64,000 nucleotides of DNA from Todiramphus chloris collaris (taxonomy: Eukaryota; Chordata; Aves; Coraciiformes; Alcedinidae), in contig JANVCC010000049.1 in NCBI GenBank assembly GCA_025345505.1, positions 8,756,335 to 8,820,334 of the forward strand, in the 5' to 3' direction. Within the stretch, counting starts at the first letter, position 1. Each line of letters begins with the position of its first letter. The notes below the pieces were generated by a model. It was not told the origin of the DNA. It saw only the letters and a list, made by a program, of their open reading frames with translations, and ran no database searches. A program made the position numbers and the translations under genes. Shown here in pieces: positions 36,991 to 50,637 of the stretch.

Positions 36991-39900
36991 TTCACTTCCT
37001 TGCAGGCTTGTTCCTGGAGCTAAGGCAGAAGCTGATCTGGCAGTGAGCTGAAAAACCTGTTTCAGTTAGCATTTCCAGTTCAGGGAATAGCTGTTGATAC
37101 TCTGGAGCTGCAATCTTGTTCCTTTGCCTGCAGGATAGAGTCAGGACAGGCTGAGAAGCATCCTGGTGAGCACTGCCTCTCCTCATCTTACAGGCAATCT
37201 GTAGCTCCTTGGGGGTCCTTGATGCAAAGGGTGGTCTGAAGACACTTTTGGGAGGGTTTGAACTTCAGGTCTTCCAGAAAACACCCGTGACTCGTGATAA
37301 ATCACGTACACGCCGCCTTCAGTTTCTCCTTCTTTGCCATGGAAAAATCTCCTGCTTTTTGTCTAAGGTGCAAGCAGATCTGCAGTGCCTCGGAGCTGGG
37401 AGCTGGCTGGTGCCCTCGCAGGTCCCCAGGTCCCTCGCAGGTTTGTCACGAGCCAGGCACACCCCTCTCCTTGTGAGAGCTCCTCCTTTGCCGTACTGCA
37501 AGGAATAAGCAGAGATTTCCAGCCCTGGAGAAGCTGGTGCTCGCTTCCATACCCACCGTAAGCAGTCTGCTAGCAAAGGAATTTATGATAATGAAAATAT
37601 TTTTTGTGCAAAGTGCAGTAACATAGAGCAATAAAACCCTGTAATTGCAGCAGGAATATTCCACATTAAACCAAACTATCAATTATAGTTTGCATAGAGG
37701 TTTGCTAGACTAAAAAGGTGGTGCTTTCATGTGAAAAAATATTCATTATCTTCTTTCAAACACACCTTAATTGCCAACATCAAAGTTATTAATTAAGCAA
37801 TACATCTTGCAAAACTGGATTGGCTCATCCAGTGCGTGCGGAGTGTGGTAGGAAGCGTACGGGAGAGCACGTGAGCCTTCTGGATCCTTGCAAGGAAGAG
37901 CTGTTAAGGTGACTCTGTTCCTCTCTATAAAGGCTATACTCAAAGGAATTTATTTTTATGAGAAATGTTGCGTTTCAGGGTGCAGTGTACTTGCTTTGGC
38001 AGCAAAATTGAAACAGAAACAGTGACAAATTTTCAGATACTCCTTTCACTGAGGTTCCCTGCTCAACAAACACTGCCTGCACAGTCCAGCGCTGGGGGTG
38101 GCAAGGCTCTGCAGCAGGCATCCCTGGCGCTTAGTCCCAGGTGCCCCAAAATGTGATTTGGAAACATGCATAACAAGGCTAGTTGGAGCAAAAAAGGCAA
38201 GGAAGAAATTTGAGTTTTGTTTTGCTTCTCTGTCCCCAGTTGTACCTATGCTGCTGGCTTCCAGTTGCTTCTAGTGCTGTTATGAAAAGCACGTTTAGAA
38301 GTGTCCTTCTTGAGCTCTTTGTTCCTACATACTTGAAACATTTTGTATTTCCATGCTAGTCTCTTGTCCTAGATAAAATTAGATAAAATTCAATCTTAAG
38401 ACTGCAGGTTGAGACCTGGGAAGTTAATTTCTTCAGCATCTGGTAAAACTCAGTTCTTGGTCAAAAAAGGCTTTTCTGTGTAATGTGGTTGGGCAGCATT
38501 GTATATGATTAGGGCAAAGAGAATCTTAGATCAGCTTTGTTGTGTGTGAGATGCTTTTTGGTTTTGTTGTTCTATTTCTCTTTTCTTTTCACCTCCTCTG
38601 TTATATCTCTCGGGAACTCCCCAAAATGAACAGGGGGAAAGCTATGACAGGGAATGGTCCTCATGCATACAGGCAAGACTTGAGAGTAGGGCTGAATTGG
38701 TGGGTATCCAGCTCTCACTGTGCCAGCTGGACCTGCCCCTCCAGCCGCCTCAGTGCACGCTCCGTGGGCAGAAACTCCCTTCTCTCTTTGCTAAGGTGCT
38801 TAAAGCCCTTTTTTTGCTTGACCCTAATTTTGTTACAGGTGTGAACTTGCCATGAAAATGATGATTTTATTTTTTTTTAACCTCTACATGATTTTAGAGA
38901 ATGATTTTTACCTTTTCTCGCTAGCTCTGAGGAAGCTATACCTCTGAAGTATTTGTCTCATCAATTTGCAAAGACATCTTTATTGCCCTTGGTGGATCAT
39001 AAAGGCTGGTTTCCAAGAGGGATGTTTACTGTAAAAACTAATGAAGACATCATTGCTTTCGGTGATACCTTGTAGCTTGTTCTCCAGAATGAGTGATTGA
39101 CTCCTTGTGGCTCAGTTTTAACTTCTGCTGGGTGTATATTTTCTATCTTTTTTTTTTTTTATCAGGATGTTAAGGGTGGAGTTGAGGGATCAGACAAAGA
39201 GGTAGCTGGCTGCACTGCAGGAGGCAGGAAGGATGGCTGGGCGCTCTGTTTACTCGCCAGCTTCTCTTTGAATAAAAAAGTGCTGTTGTGTGTGTCACTT
39301 AGAATAGACATTCAAGAATTAAACAATTTTTTAAAAGATTTTTCTCTCCCTCATTTTGGTGCAAGTAGGAAGAGTGTTCCCAATTACACTTTTATGACTA
39401 TAGATTTTCTGCTTTGCATTCTCAAGAGCATGGCAACATGATTAATGTAAAAGATTGTCAAACAGCATTAATCACTGTTGATTTCTTATCGATTTCTGCC
39501 CTCTCCTTTTCCCAGAGAGCCAGTGTGCTTGCACTGGCTGGTCAACTTCTGTGCAGTGAATAAAATCTTACACCTTTGTTGGTGCCCTCTTGCCCTGTGG
39601 TTTGAAGGAGTCTGGTGAGGAGCCAGGGAGCTGCTCATCTGGGATTATTGAGAAGCTTTAGTCACTGCAGAGAGAAATCACAGGAGGAGAGGATGAGTGT
39701 ATTTCATTTGATGCCATTGCTTCGCTCTTACATGTGCTAAACTATGCACGCAAGACAAGTGGGTTTACATCTAATGTATATTTTCAGCCAGGGTGGCCTT
39801 TGCGAGACATAAATGACATAAGGTGAACAAACTGCTTATTAAGGTAAGACAATGAAGGCCCAATTTTAAAAGGTTAAGATGTACTAGAAAGTATCAGTGC

Positions 39901-42900
39901 ATCCTCCAAGTCATTAATGCTATACAGAATGCACAGCGTGTGGTATTTTGAAAGGCCACTGTAACCTTTTCAAGCATGAAGCATGCTAAAAGGAATCTAT
40001 TTCCTTACTCCTTGAAAAAGGGAAATCAGTCTTAAAAAGCCTTAGTTTTTATTTGTTTAAAAAGAAACCTTTCCTTTGAGTGTAAAAGGAGAGGGAGGAT
40101 CCTTAAAGCGAAGTGAGCAGTGAGCTGCCTGTTAAAAGGGAGCAACCTTAGAAGTCTGTCAGCAAAGTCAGATGCAAAATTATCTTTTTTAAAGAGCAAA
40201 ATATTCTTGCTGTTGTACTTTCTTCCCCAAATCCTTAGCTGAATTTTAAGCTTTGCCCAAGCCTTTTTTTGTCTCCTTTCAAAGCAGCAAAAGGCGGCAG
40301 GCGGACGAGTGCTGCGGTGCGGGGTCTCTGTCCACCCTTGTGCAGTGTTTGCGGTGGGGAGGCTGTGGAGGGGAGGAGGGGACAGCTTGGCCCTGCCTGC
40401 GTGCCAGGGATGTCCTGGGCTGCAGGGCCTGGGGTATTCTAACAGCAGTTACAGATGAGTGCCTTTGTAAGTCTCCTGTTTGGTTTGGGGGAAACAAAAC
40501 AAAAAACAAAAATCCAACAGACAAGTTTGCAGGCAAACAAGCTAGGAAAACTTGTAGTCTGTAAAGTTTATATATTCTGGAAAGCTTGTCTGTAATTTTG
40601 AGTTAGTTTGGCCTTATCTAAAGGATGACAGCTCCCTACAGAGCAAGCCTTGCCGTCGGGCAGCGGCACCGTCGCTCTGTGCGTCAGAATGTGTCTCCTG
40701 AGACACGTTTACCTGCTGGCACCTGAGAGCAGATCCCACCTGCCCCACAGGTGCTGCAGCTCTGTGCCCATCCTGTAGGTGTTCTGGGGGCAGCAGCAGT
40801 TCCCCCACAGACGGCAAGTGATTGATCTGCTGTCCCACTTCAGACCCATTAAGATGGATTGGGCCAGACCGTGCTTTCAGAGTGCTGTGTAAGTCCAGTC
40901 ATGCCTCGTCTTGCTTGCATGATGCAACTTGAGGACTGTTTTGGGTTCTTTTAAATGTTGTTCCCCTGCCTGCTTTGTGTTTGCAATTCCATTTTTGACG
41001 GAAGGTTGTGAAGAGTTAACAAGCTTCCTCAGACTTGCCTTTTCTTTAAGTTAACTTGGCTGTTAGATGGTAACCCTGAGTTGAAGCAGCTGGGTGTTGC
41101 AGCAGGCATCTTGCTTAGGTTGCTGAGAAGGTCTTCGTGAAACAAATTAACCACTTTTGAGTTTTCACTGAAGCCCTCTGGGAACTAGGAAGATAGCAGA
41201 TCATCTTGCCATAAGTTAAATATGAACACTATGAAAGAACAACGTAAGTGCTACTTGTAGTCTTGTCCTTGGATTCTGCTGGCTAAAAGACCTCTTCAAG
41301 TACATGGTACAGCTCCAACTTCACTTAACTGTAGCTAAGCTCCTGATTGCGAGATGCTTTTTCCGCCTGACTATTCAGCCTTCAACTCCTGTGATGTCAG
41401 TGGAATTAAAGAGCATAAAGAGCAGGGTTTTACAGTTAGTGCTGCTGCTTTTGCTTGTGAATCCTGAACGCTGGTCTGGAAAAGCAGAGATTTTGCTTGT
41501 GGAGGGAAGAGATGAATTAAAACATTCTGTCCCCTTCTGAACACAGAGAGTCCTTATGTTTAGATAATCTCATTCAGTGTGTGTCTAAAGACTGAGTGAA
41601 TGATGTGAAGTGTGCTGGGGTTTTCTGTACACGTGGCATGGAAGTGGGCTTTTTTACTTTTCTGAGGAAATGGGGAAGGTTTTAGTCCATCTGGGGTTTC
41701 TCCAAGTTGTGTGGACTGACAACCAGGCAGTTGTCACCTGCGTCTCTCCTTTCAGATGATACAGCTCTATCGCCCACATCTAGTTCTCATTTTCCTGAAA
41801 ACCAGTGGCACTTCCAGTGACCTCTTTGGGACTCCTATGGGACTGCTCCCAGTGTGACACATTCAAAGATCAGATCATAAAAAGGGAATCTAGAACATGC
41901 AAGGAAGGGACAAAGCAAGGATCTTGGCAACTCACCAGCCTCACTATCTTTCTTGGCTGAGGCTTGCAAGCATCAAGTTGCACTTCTGTGTGGAGGAACA
42001 GTGGTTTAATGCTTGATAGTGATCAGATCAGGAGGAGAGCAGAGCACCAGGCATCCGACAGGTTGTCAAACCTGTCACTTCCCAGCCTTTTCTTCCCCTT
42101 GACAAGGTTAGCCACTGACTGACAAGGGTACGCTTTGCCCGGATGGCAGCAGAGCCTTTAGAAGGAAGAAAAATGCTTTCAAAAATGAGCTCGGCTGCTT
42201 TCCATGTACCGTAACATCTCTGAGCAAAGCTGCATTCTCAGATGTGCCTTTGCAATGACTTTGAGTCTTTTCCTTTCTCTGTTTTCCCCGTTACTGAAAA
42301 ACAAACACACGCAGCACACCTTCTCCACAGGCTGCAGGCTTGGTGCGTGAGACGTGGATGAGCTGCGAGCGAGATCACAGAGCTGCTGGCATCCCTTACA
42401 GTGGCCCCTGGTGTGGGATGGACACCTGCACTCTGAGAACAGGGTGCATCCAGCCATAAAAAATATGCCTTTTGTGACATTGGTATTACAGATAAGGAGA
42501 CTTTGGGAAGGGCTGAATTTATTGTTTGAACAGCAGAGGTTTCTCTTGATCCCTTCCTCCCCTACCCACCCTTGCCTCTCTTCCTTTTTTTCAGGATATT
42601 GAAGGGATGAAAGTGCCACAGTCTGTCGATCTGTTCCTTGGCTGGCTGTTTCATTGGTAAAAATAATTCTAGCTAAATAACTTTTTAATATGCACATGTA
42701 ATACTCCCTCATCCCAAGTGCCTGTGAATTTTTGCAAGACACCCTGGCTCTAGGATTTTATAATGCAGACCAGTGTACATTTGTGTGTGCGCTTTCCTCT
42801 GCTGTGTACGTTATCATACATAAATGCGGGTGCCCTCGATGTTTGCTGCAAAAGGAAATTCTCTTTTCCCAAACCATGGCCAGCCTTGGTTGCATTAATA

Positions 42901-44335
42901 TTAAGACTGTAGGTTTGCAATTCACTGTAGGAGTGGAAGGATGTTTGTTAATCCTTTTCCCATGCTGCAGTCTATGCTACTGGTGTAATTTTCGCACTGT
43001 TGAATCAAAATCATAAACATGATCATCATAAGGCATAAAAAAGTTAGCATGCTCTTACCTATTTCAATTTTGTTTGAATGATGCCATCTGCTTTTCTGAA
43101 TAAGACAGGTAGTTGAAGGAGGAGAGTGTACCAGTTGGGAGCTTCAGAAACAAAACAATAGTGTATTTCTTATGGCTGATCGATTGTTATTTTATCTTCT
43201 GATTTGTTTTTGTTCTGAACGTGCTCAGTCATGATTGAGAAAGCAAAAATAAGTGTTAGGGACAGACAGATGAAGAAAAATTAAATTACCAAATTACTTT
43301 GGGTAAAGCTCAAGTGAAAAATTTGAAAAGTGAATGTGCTGGTCGGGTGAGAAAGCCATAAATCCCTGCAGGTCCTTTGTGCAGAGCTCTGAGCTCTAAT
43401 TGCAGTGTTAGTTTCCTCAAAATACCAGATTGCCAGGTAATTGTAGCCAGGAAGAGGTAGATGTGTGTGTGCTTTTGCAAGGTAAATTAGTTGCACAAAC
43501 TTCCTTGTTGGGAGTAAGTTGTGCTTTGTTGGTTCTTTGGGAGGATGAAGGCTGCTCGCCTGTCCCTCTGCTGTGGGAAGTGCCACCGGGATGGTATTTA
43601 TCCCATCAGCCAGGATGCACTCACCGTGGGCTGGGCTGTGACAGATCCCAGCCTTTGCAGATGCCCATGTTCCCTCATCTGCATGGAGCAATGGCTTGGG
43701 ATTGTGCCTGAACTGCAAGACTATCAGCGAATGCGATTATTTTTCTGCTGAAGTATTGTGACAACAGAGTGGGTGTATTGTGCCGAAAGCTGCGTATCTG
43801 GAGCGTTTGCTGCTATTTGCCATCTGATCCAGAAAGGTGTAAACTGCTTTGTTGTTGTTGTTGGGTTTTTTTTTTTTATTAGAAAGGCAAGAAACAGCTG
43901 CTTAGCTGAACATTGATGGGCAAGTTGGCTGATTGATACTCATTGTATTGCTCTAGGCATCTGTTGACAAGTGGGAAGAGTTCTTGGTGAGCAGGCTCAT
44001 GGCTTCATTGCCTACCTGGATATAACTGCTGCTTGGAAGGCTGACGAGTTAGCAGAAAACAAAGACTTTGTTCTGTGTGGAAATCTCTTAGTATGGGTGG
44101 ATATGGACCGAGCTGAGCAGATAAGAGAGGTGTTAAATAAATGCCTTAGACATGAGAATGAAGAGCCAAAGCTGAGCTGCTGTCAAGCTGATGCTGCATA
44201 GGAGCATATTGTTAAAAGTGGTGATATGTGGCAGCTGCTTCATTATATTTAGTTTCCATGTCATGTTGGGATTTATTTTAACTTTGGAAGATGATACTCA
44301 TCTCGTGAAACTGGTAGTAGTGCCCAGCCAAGTGA
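36991..44335. other. Intronic stretch, no gene recognised
   Basis: Mostly AT-rich intron DNA with an AT-rich block at about 37,570-37,810 containing ATTAATTAAGC, a CAAAA-type repeat at 40,493-40,512, and TTG/poly-T at 43,848-43,878. The minus-strand frame at 42,179-42,742 (187 codons) is the longest outside the exon and CR1. It has no recognisable domain and is probably chance. Confidence 0.5.
43848..43878. repeat. (TTG)n followed by poly-T
   Basis: Five TTG units run into GGG and then a T-run of about 12. It is a simple repeat with no retroposon body recognised beside it. Confidence 0.8.
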
Positions 44336-44336
44336 A

Positions 44337-44552
44337 ATCATAGAATAAACAGGTTGGAAGGGACCTCAAGGATCATCTGGTTCAACCTTTCCTGGCAAAA
44401 GCACAGTCTAGACAAGGTGGCCCCGCACCCTGTCCAGCTGAATCTTGAAAGTGCCCAGTGGTGGGGAATCTGCTACTTCCCTGCGGACGTTATTCTGATA
44501 GTTGATTGTTTGCATTGTGAAAAGTTCTTCTCTTCTGTCCAATTGGAAGCTT
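44337..44552 (-). mobile_element. CR1 LINE fragment, 3' end, antisense orientation
   Basis: Read on the minus strand, this ends in the CR1 3' signature. On the + strand it begins ATCATAGAATAAACAGGTTG, then GAAGGGACCTCAAGGATCATC, the reverse complement of the usual CR1 tail. It continues into the 3' UTR and fades near AATTGGAAGC. It is short, 5'-truncated and diverged, so inactive. The right boundary is approximate. Confidence 0.88.
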
Positions 44553-44559
44553 TGAAGAC

Positions 44560-47425
44560 TGAGGGGGTATTGGGCTCTGGAGGGTATTTGCCATGAAGTT
44601 GGCTAACTTCTTTCTGGGTGTAGAAAGCGCAAACATTCGTGGGGTCTCAGTACTTCTCAACTAGAAGCTTCCAATGTTCTTGATGACTAAATGATCTAAA
44701 AGATTGTAGTTAGAAAAAAAAAGAAAAAACAAAAAAGCTCATCTTTTGACACAATGCCATGTATCTACTATATGTCTTCAGAATGTATGAAGACAGTCTT
44801 TGACCTGCACAAATATCAGAGGTCGATACAGTTGCTTTAAGGTCACTTGAATAACCCTGTAGAATAATATGCTGGCATTGCCTTTGACAGATAGCCTGGA
44901 GATTTGCTTACTGAAGCCAGTCTTCAGAGCCCTCGTGTCTTGGTAGCAAAGACTGTAATAAAATTGTTCAGTTCAAAACAGACCGTTCTTCATTTTGACT
45001 CGTAATCAATAACTGTCTGTGGCTGCTGTTGCCTTGGACTGTCTCACAGGGAGTTATTGTACAGTGAAGTCCTCTATGCTAATCTGTGTCTCGAAATAAA
45101 GATGCATCTCTGTGAAGATTTCTGCATCCTTCCCGGGCCGGTGGAGAGCCAGGGGCCGAGAGGGGAGCCCGTGTTGAGTCAGGGCTTGATAGACTTTGAT
45201 TAATTTGGATTCTGGATCTGCTTTTTCCTGAAGAGACACATGATTTAGTATATTTAGCTGGACAAGTGATGTGTTTGCCACATCTTTGGAAAATGTCTGC
45301 ATTTCTCGAGGATGAATAAAACAACAGCCAGGGTGATTCTGGCAAAAGTGCACGCAAGACAAGTTGCAGCCGACCCATCAGGCGCGTGGCACAGGAACAG
45401 CGTGCGCAGGGCTTGTCGCCCACACCAGGGACCCCAGGTCGGTTGGTTGAGCCCAGTGCCTACCTTTGGGCCAGCTCTTGGTGGGTGCACTGGGGTGGAT
45501 TTGGGAGCAGGGTAAGCCTGTGGCAGTGCTTCCCTGACCCCTCTGCTTGACAGGACCACGAGTCACAGTGGCACTCTGCTGCCTTCCAGTGGGATGCTGG
45601 TTTGTGATGTGAAGATTTATAATGAGGATTTATTTAGGGATGTGACTAAGTGGCACAGGAGTCTGTCTGGTTCCCAGTATCCCGGTTTAGCAGTGGAGAA
45701 GCCAGGAGGGAGCTGTGGGCACAGCATCCTGGTTGAAACGTGAGGTTCATGTGTGATCTGCTGACTTAGAAACTTCTGCTCTGCCCAAGTTGTGGGATTT
45801 TTTTTTAAGATGCCGGCAAAGACATCTTTATATGGGTGTCTGAGGGAGAGACTGGTGGTGTGGTGGGAGGATACCGAGTTACTTTGAGCTGCTATAGGAT
45901 GCAGTGTCTGTTGAGCAGGCAAGTCTCTATATTTATATGTGCAGCCAACAGTGGGCGTGCGAAAGCTCTCGGGCTTCTCTGCGAGCTATTGTCTGTGCTG
46001 ATGTGAAACAGCCAGATGGATGCCGTGGAGATCAGAAATGCTCTACACTCCCAAACTGGGGCTGTGTGTAAGATCTGATATATTTGCTATCCTGTTGCTA
46101 ACTCTTGCCGCAGCACGTGCAGGATGTGACCTCAGTGTAGCAGAGTACCCACCTTTAATGCCATGGTGCTCACCAGAAAGGCATGGCCACGATGAGCAGT
46201 AGGAAAAGGGATGTGTGGCCATGGTGTGGGTTACTGCTGCAGCTCTGCTCCCTTCTGGGGAAGTTTAGGCTGGAGGGGGTTTAGTCCAAGCCCAGCATGA
46301 GGAAACCGTGTGCCAGGGAGGGAGCAGGACAGCCGCGCATGGCTGAGCTCCAGAAGAGCGGGGGCAGCGCGTTGGTGGCTGCTGCTGGATGATGATGAAT
46401 ATGAAGTAGGAGAAGGAGAACATGGATCTAACTCAGTGTCTGCCCACGCAGTTTCAGACCATGGCTTAGAGAGCATTTCTCTCCATCAGCTGAGGCTGTT
46501 TCTGCTCTGCCACTTACCTCATCGTGGCTGTGTGGTGAACCAGGCTGGGGAGTCAATGCAGAGTAAAAATAACTCAGCTGAAAGAGAGTACGGCTATGGC
46601 ACACCATACCTCTGAGATAAATACTCACCAAAGTATGCCCTCAGGGGTGAAGCGAGAACATTGCATGGTTTTGAGTCTTACGTGGCATGCTGGAGCCCAC
46701 CAAGAGCAGTTCTGGTTTTACACTTTTTTTTTTTTTTGCTGTTGTTGGAATGCTTCTTTCTTTATATGAAATGTCTTATGCTGCAGGATGAGCTTAAGAG
46801 TGGTATACTGAGGTGTCCCAGCTCCGCATGGATATCTTACAACGTGGGGTGTTGCTTCAAAATGTGCAGCTTTGGGATCTTTCTCTCTTTGGCTATCAGC
46901 TTCCATACTTAAATTGCATAGCTGGCAGTAAATGCTGCCAAAATGTCATGTAGATGAAGCAGCTTCGTAAGAGCTTTACTGCCACAACCTTTCCCAACCC
47001 CTGCAATTACATTTTAATTCAATACTTCATTGGAGTTTTCAAATAATTTTAAATTAATAGGGACCAGATTGTAGGGGGAAGAGCTGGCATCATTCTCTCT
47101 TTGCTTTCAGAGTCTTCTGCACAGCAGATACCTGGTCAATACGTACAACTGGGAAACTAGGTTTTCTCCGAGGACAATTAAATGATTCCTGTTGACAGTG
47201 AGAAACGAGAACCCACCCAGAGCTTAAATACTGAAATAGGTCCCAGGATGGGAGCTGGAAGCAGGGGAGTGTTACACCTGGGGTGGGAATGCAGAAAGAA
47301 AAGCACTATTTTAGTTCCCTCCGTAGTTTAGGAGTGTTCTTAATAAATGGCAAAGCAGTTGCATACCAAGTCCTCTGTTCTGATGCCTGGCTCTGTGCTT
47401 TTGAATCGTGTACCATCAAATGAGC
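44560..47425. other. Intronic stretch, nothing recognised
   Basis: Intron DNA with A-rich (44,714-44,738) and T14 (46,724-46,738) low-complexity runs. There are several two-strand overlapping frames of about 100 codons, with no family resemblance. Confidence 0.5.
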
Positions 47426-47428
47426 TGG

Positions 47429-49208
47429 CCTGGTAGAAGACTGGCCTGGCTAAACAGAGAGCTTTGGACAGGGCTCGGGAAGAGAAGGACAGTGTACCGG
47501 CTATGGACGAAGGAACAGGAGACTCAGGAAGAGTACAAGGTTTTTGCAAGGTTATGTAGGGAGAAAATTAGAAAGGCCAAAGCTCAGCTAGAACTTAATC
47601 TGTCCAGCATCATCAAAGATAAGAAAAAGTGTTTCTATAAATATGTTAACAGTCAAAGAAGAGCTAAAGAGAATCTCTACCCTCTACTGGACGCGGAAGG
47701 GAACCTTGTGACCAAGGACAAAGGAAAGGCTGGGCTGCCGAGTGCCCACTTTGCCTCAGTTTTTGTCAGCAATGCCAGTTTCTGCCTGAGGGTCCAGCTT
47801 CCTGAATTGGAAGACAGGGATGGGGAGCAGAACGCAGCCTCCATAATCCATGTGGAAATGCTCAGTGACCTATTGTGCCACATAGATGTGCACAGGACTA
47901 TGGAACTGGATGGGACCCACCCAAGGGTACTACAGGAGCTGGCAGAAGTGCTCACCAGGCCAGTTGGTCAAGAGTCCTGGTTAACCAGGGAGGTCCCTGT
48001 TGACTGGAAGCTTGCAAATCTGATGCCCATCTACAAGAAGGGCTGAAAGGATGACCTGTGGGTGAGGGAAGAGCTGTGGGCATTGTCTACCTGGACTTCA
48101 GTAAAGTCTTTGGCACTGTCTCCCACAGCATTGTCCTTCAGAAACTTATGGTGCAAGGCTCGGATAAACAGAGCCTGCACTGGGTAAAAAACTCTCTGGA
48201 TGGCCAGGCTGAAAGAGTGGCAGTGAACGGAGCTAAATCTGGCTGGTGTTGGGTCACAAGTGGTGTTCCCCGGGTTCAGTACTGGGGCCTGTTCTCTTCA
48301 ATATATTTATTAATGATCTGGATCAGGGGCTTGAGTGTACCTTTGGTAAATCTGCTGATGACACCAAGCTAGGTGGGTGTGTCGGTCTGCTAGAGGCTAA
48401 GGAAGCTTTACAATGGGACCTGGACAGGTTAGGTCCAAGGTTAATTGCATGGTCTTCAACAAGGCCAAGTGCCAGGTCCTGCACTTGGGTTGTAACAACC
48501 CCATGGAAAGCTACAGACTTGAGGATGTGTGGTTGGAAAAGGACCTGGGGAGATTGATCAATAGTCGACTAAATATGAGTCGGCAGTGGGTGCAGGAGGA
48601 CGAGAAGGCCAATGGCATCCTGGCTAGTATTAGAGACACTGGGGCCAGCGGGAACAGGGAGGTGATCGTCCTCCTGTACTTGGCACTGGTGAGGCCCAAC
48701 CATGAATACTGCGTTCAGTTCTGGGCCCCTCGCTATAAAAAGGATGTAGAAGTGCTGGAGCGTGTCCAGGAAAGGGTCATGAGGCTGGTGAAGGGCCCAG
48801 AGCACAAGTCCTGTGAGGAGCATCTGAGGAAGCTGGGGTTGTTTAGTCTGCAGAAGAGGAGGCTGAGGGGAGACCGCATTGCTCTCTACAACTCCCTGAA
48901 AGGAGGTGGAAGTGAGGAGCCTCTTCTTCCTGGTAACATGCGACAGGACCAGAGGGAATGGCTACAAGCTGCACCAGGGGAGGTTTAGGATGGATATTAG
49001 GAAACATTTTCTTACTGAGAGGGTTATCAAACATTGGAATGGTCTGCCCACGGCAGTGGTGGAGTTGCCATCCCTGGAAGCATTAAATGGTGTTTGGACC
49101 TGGTGCTTTGGGATGTGGTTTAATGGTGAGCTTGCAGTGTTGGGCCAAAGTTTGGACTAGATGATATTGAAGGTCTCTTCCAACCAAAGACATTCTGTGA
49201 TTCTGTGA
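47429..49208 (+). mobile_element. CR1 LINE, 5'-truncated, sense orientation, broken ORF2
   Basis: The longest CR1 copy here. ORF2 residues are readable from GRRLAWLNREL (about 47,429) through the linker (REKIRKAKAQLELNL, ELEDRDGEQN), the RT region ([18 protein letters not shown]) and the C-terminus ([15 protein letters not shown]). It ends in two ATTCTGTG units. The frame changes about four times: after TGA at 48,044, near 48,270, near 48,410 and near 48,900. The RT segment between PIYKKG and VYLDFSK is missing, a deletion of roughly 60-70 codons. The catalytic box reads SADD at 48,351-48,362, with Ser where an aromatic residue is usual. This copy cannot be active. Confidence 0.96.
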
Positions 49209-50610
49209 ACTTAAGAATTGTGCAGGCTGATGTCTGGGATGGGCTGCTTCATTTTGAGTCGTTATGGTGCTCTTGCCTTGGTAGGCATGAGGTCTGTGGT
49301 TTGTTCTGTGTTTGAAGAAATCCTTGCAAGTGCATCCGCAGGGACCTGTGTGCACCTTCCGCTTCCCTTCATTCAGTGCTCTCGCAGTTTTGGCCTGGCT
49401 CTTGCTGGCCATGACATCTTTAGCTGAGCAATCTCCTTGCCATGGGGGCTGAATTACCCTCCCGGATGCCAAGGCTGAGGGATTTGCTGACAGGGGCTGG
49501 CTGGGAGCTGTGCATGGCTTCAGGCTGGATCACCAGCTACCCAGGCAATGGTTGAGCAATGGGCATAAACAAAGATGGCAAATATCCCATCGACAGCTCT
49601 AGAGTCGGGATTTTTCTCCTTTTCCTTAAAAACAGTAAGGCAAAGAAAGCTCAGCAATGCTGGGCTAGCGATGGGCAGGCTTGCATCAGAACTCTTACAT
49701 GTGCTAGGCTTGATTGATTTAAACTGCTGGGTTTAGTCATGACTTAGATCAGCAAGCAACAGCCTTCATTTAAATAATTGACTTGAATCTTGTTTTTTGC
49801 ATTTATATTTCTGAAAGTGATTCTCATGGGCCAGTATCCATAAAATACACTGAGGAAGAGTGGCTGTGTAGCATCAGCTTTGGTGTTCTTTTTTATCCAG
49901 GAAAAAATCCAATGTCTGTGCACACATCTTTAATAAATTGAATAGATTTGTATGTGTGTGTTAGGATTTGTAGTATTCTTGATATATTAATTACTGTTGT
50001 TTTGTTTGTGATTTTTGTCTCCAACTCTTTGGAAAGAAACTGGAATTCAATTACTGCGCACAAAAATATCATTTGCAAAGCCCTACTGAAATACAATTAT
50101 CTGAAGCATTATCAGATGCACACAAGAAATGCTGAAATTGCATTAGGGCTGCTCTTCTAATGAGGAAGTTTAGAATGTGAAAAATTTGGACGGATTGCAT
50201 GTTTGTACCATGCTGCTAAAAATCTGAGGATTAGTAGGTCTCATTGTTTCTTCATAAGCAAGAAAGCCCACTTAAGTTCCTTATTTTATCTAATTCCAGT
50301 TAGGTTTTCAAGTCTGAGAGGATGAAGCTACTTGAAAAGCCTGGCACTAGCGTGCTGCCTTCTTGCAGGGTGGATCTGCTGAGCTCCTACATGCAGAAGT
50401 TGGCTTCTTAGACCAGTTCAGTGGCTTGACTGCTGTTAAAACTTTGGTACCAAACCTTTCATTAAAAAGTTTTCTCTTTTAAAACAAAGGCTACAGTACC
50501 ATTTCTGGTAACAAATAGTGAATAGAAGTATTTGGGATCTTCAACTGATAGTGAGAGAGTAATAAAAATGAGTTTATGATTTGGTTTGAGAATACTATTT
50601 ATTGCTTGCT

Positions 50611-50637
50611 TTTTTTGTTTGTTTGTTTTTGCTTTGT
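50611..50637 (+). repeat. (TTTG)n simple repeat
   Basis: A T-run is followed by TTTG units (TTTGTTTGTTTGTTTTTG). It is an ordinary microsatellite. Confidence 0.8.

Noticed and set aside
42179-42742. 187-codon minus-strand frame
   Set aside because: Longest frame outside the exon and CR1, but one of this size is expected by chance in about 57 kb read in six frames. It has no recognised domain, and a short overlapping + strand frame is equally unconvincing.
48511-49034. Minus-strand frames within the 47.4-49.2 kb interval
   Set aside because: Antisense shadows of the sense CR1 ORF2.
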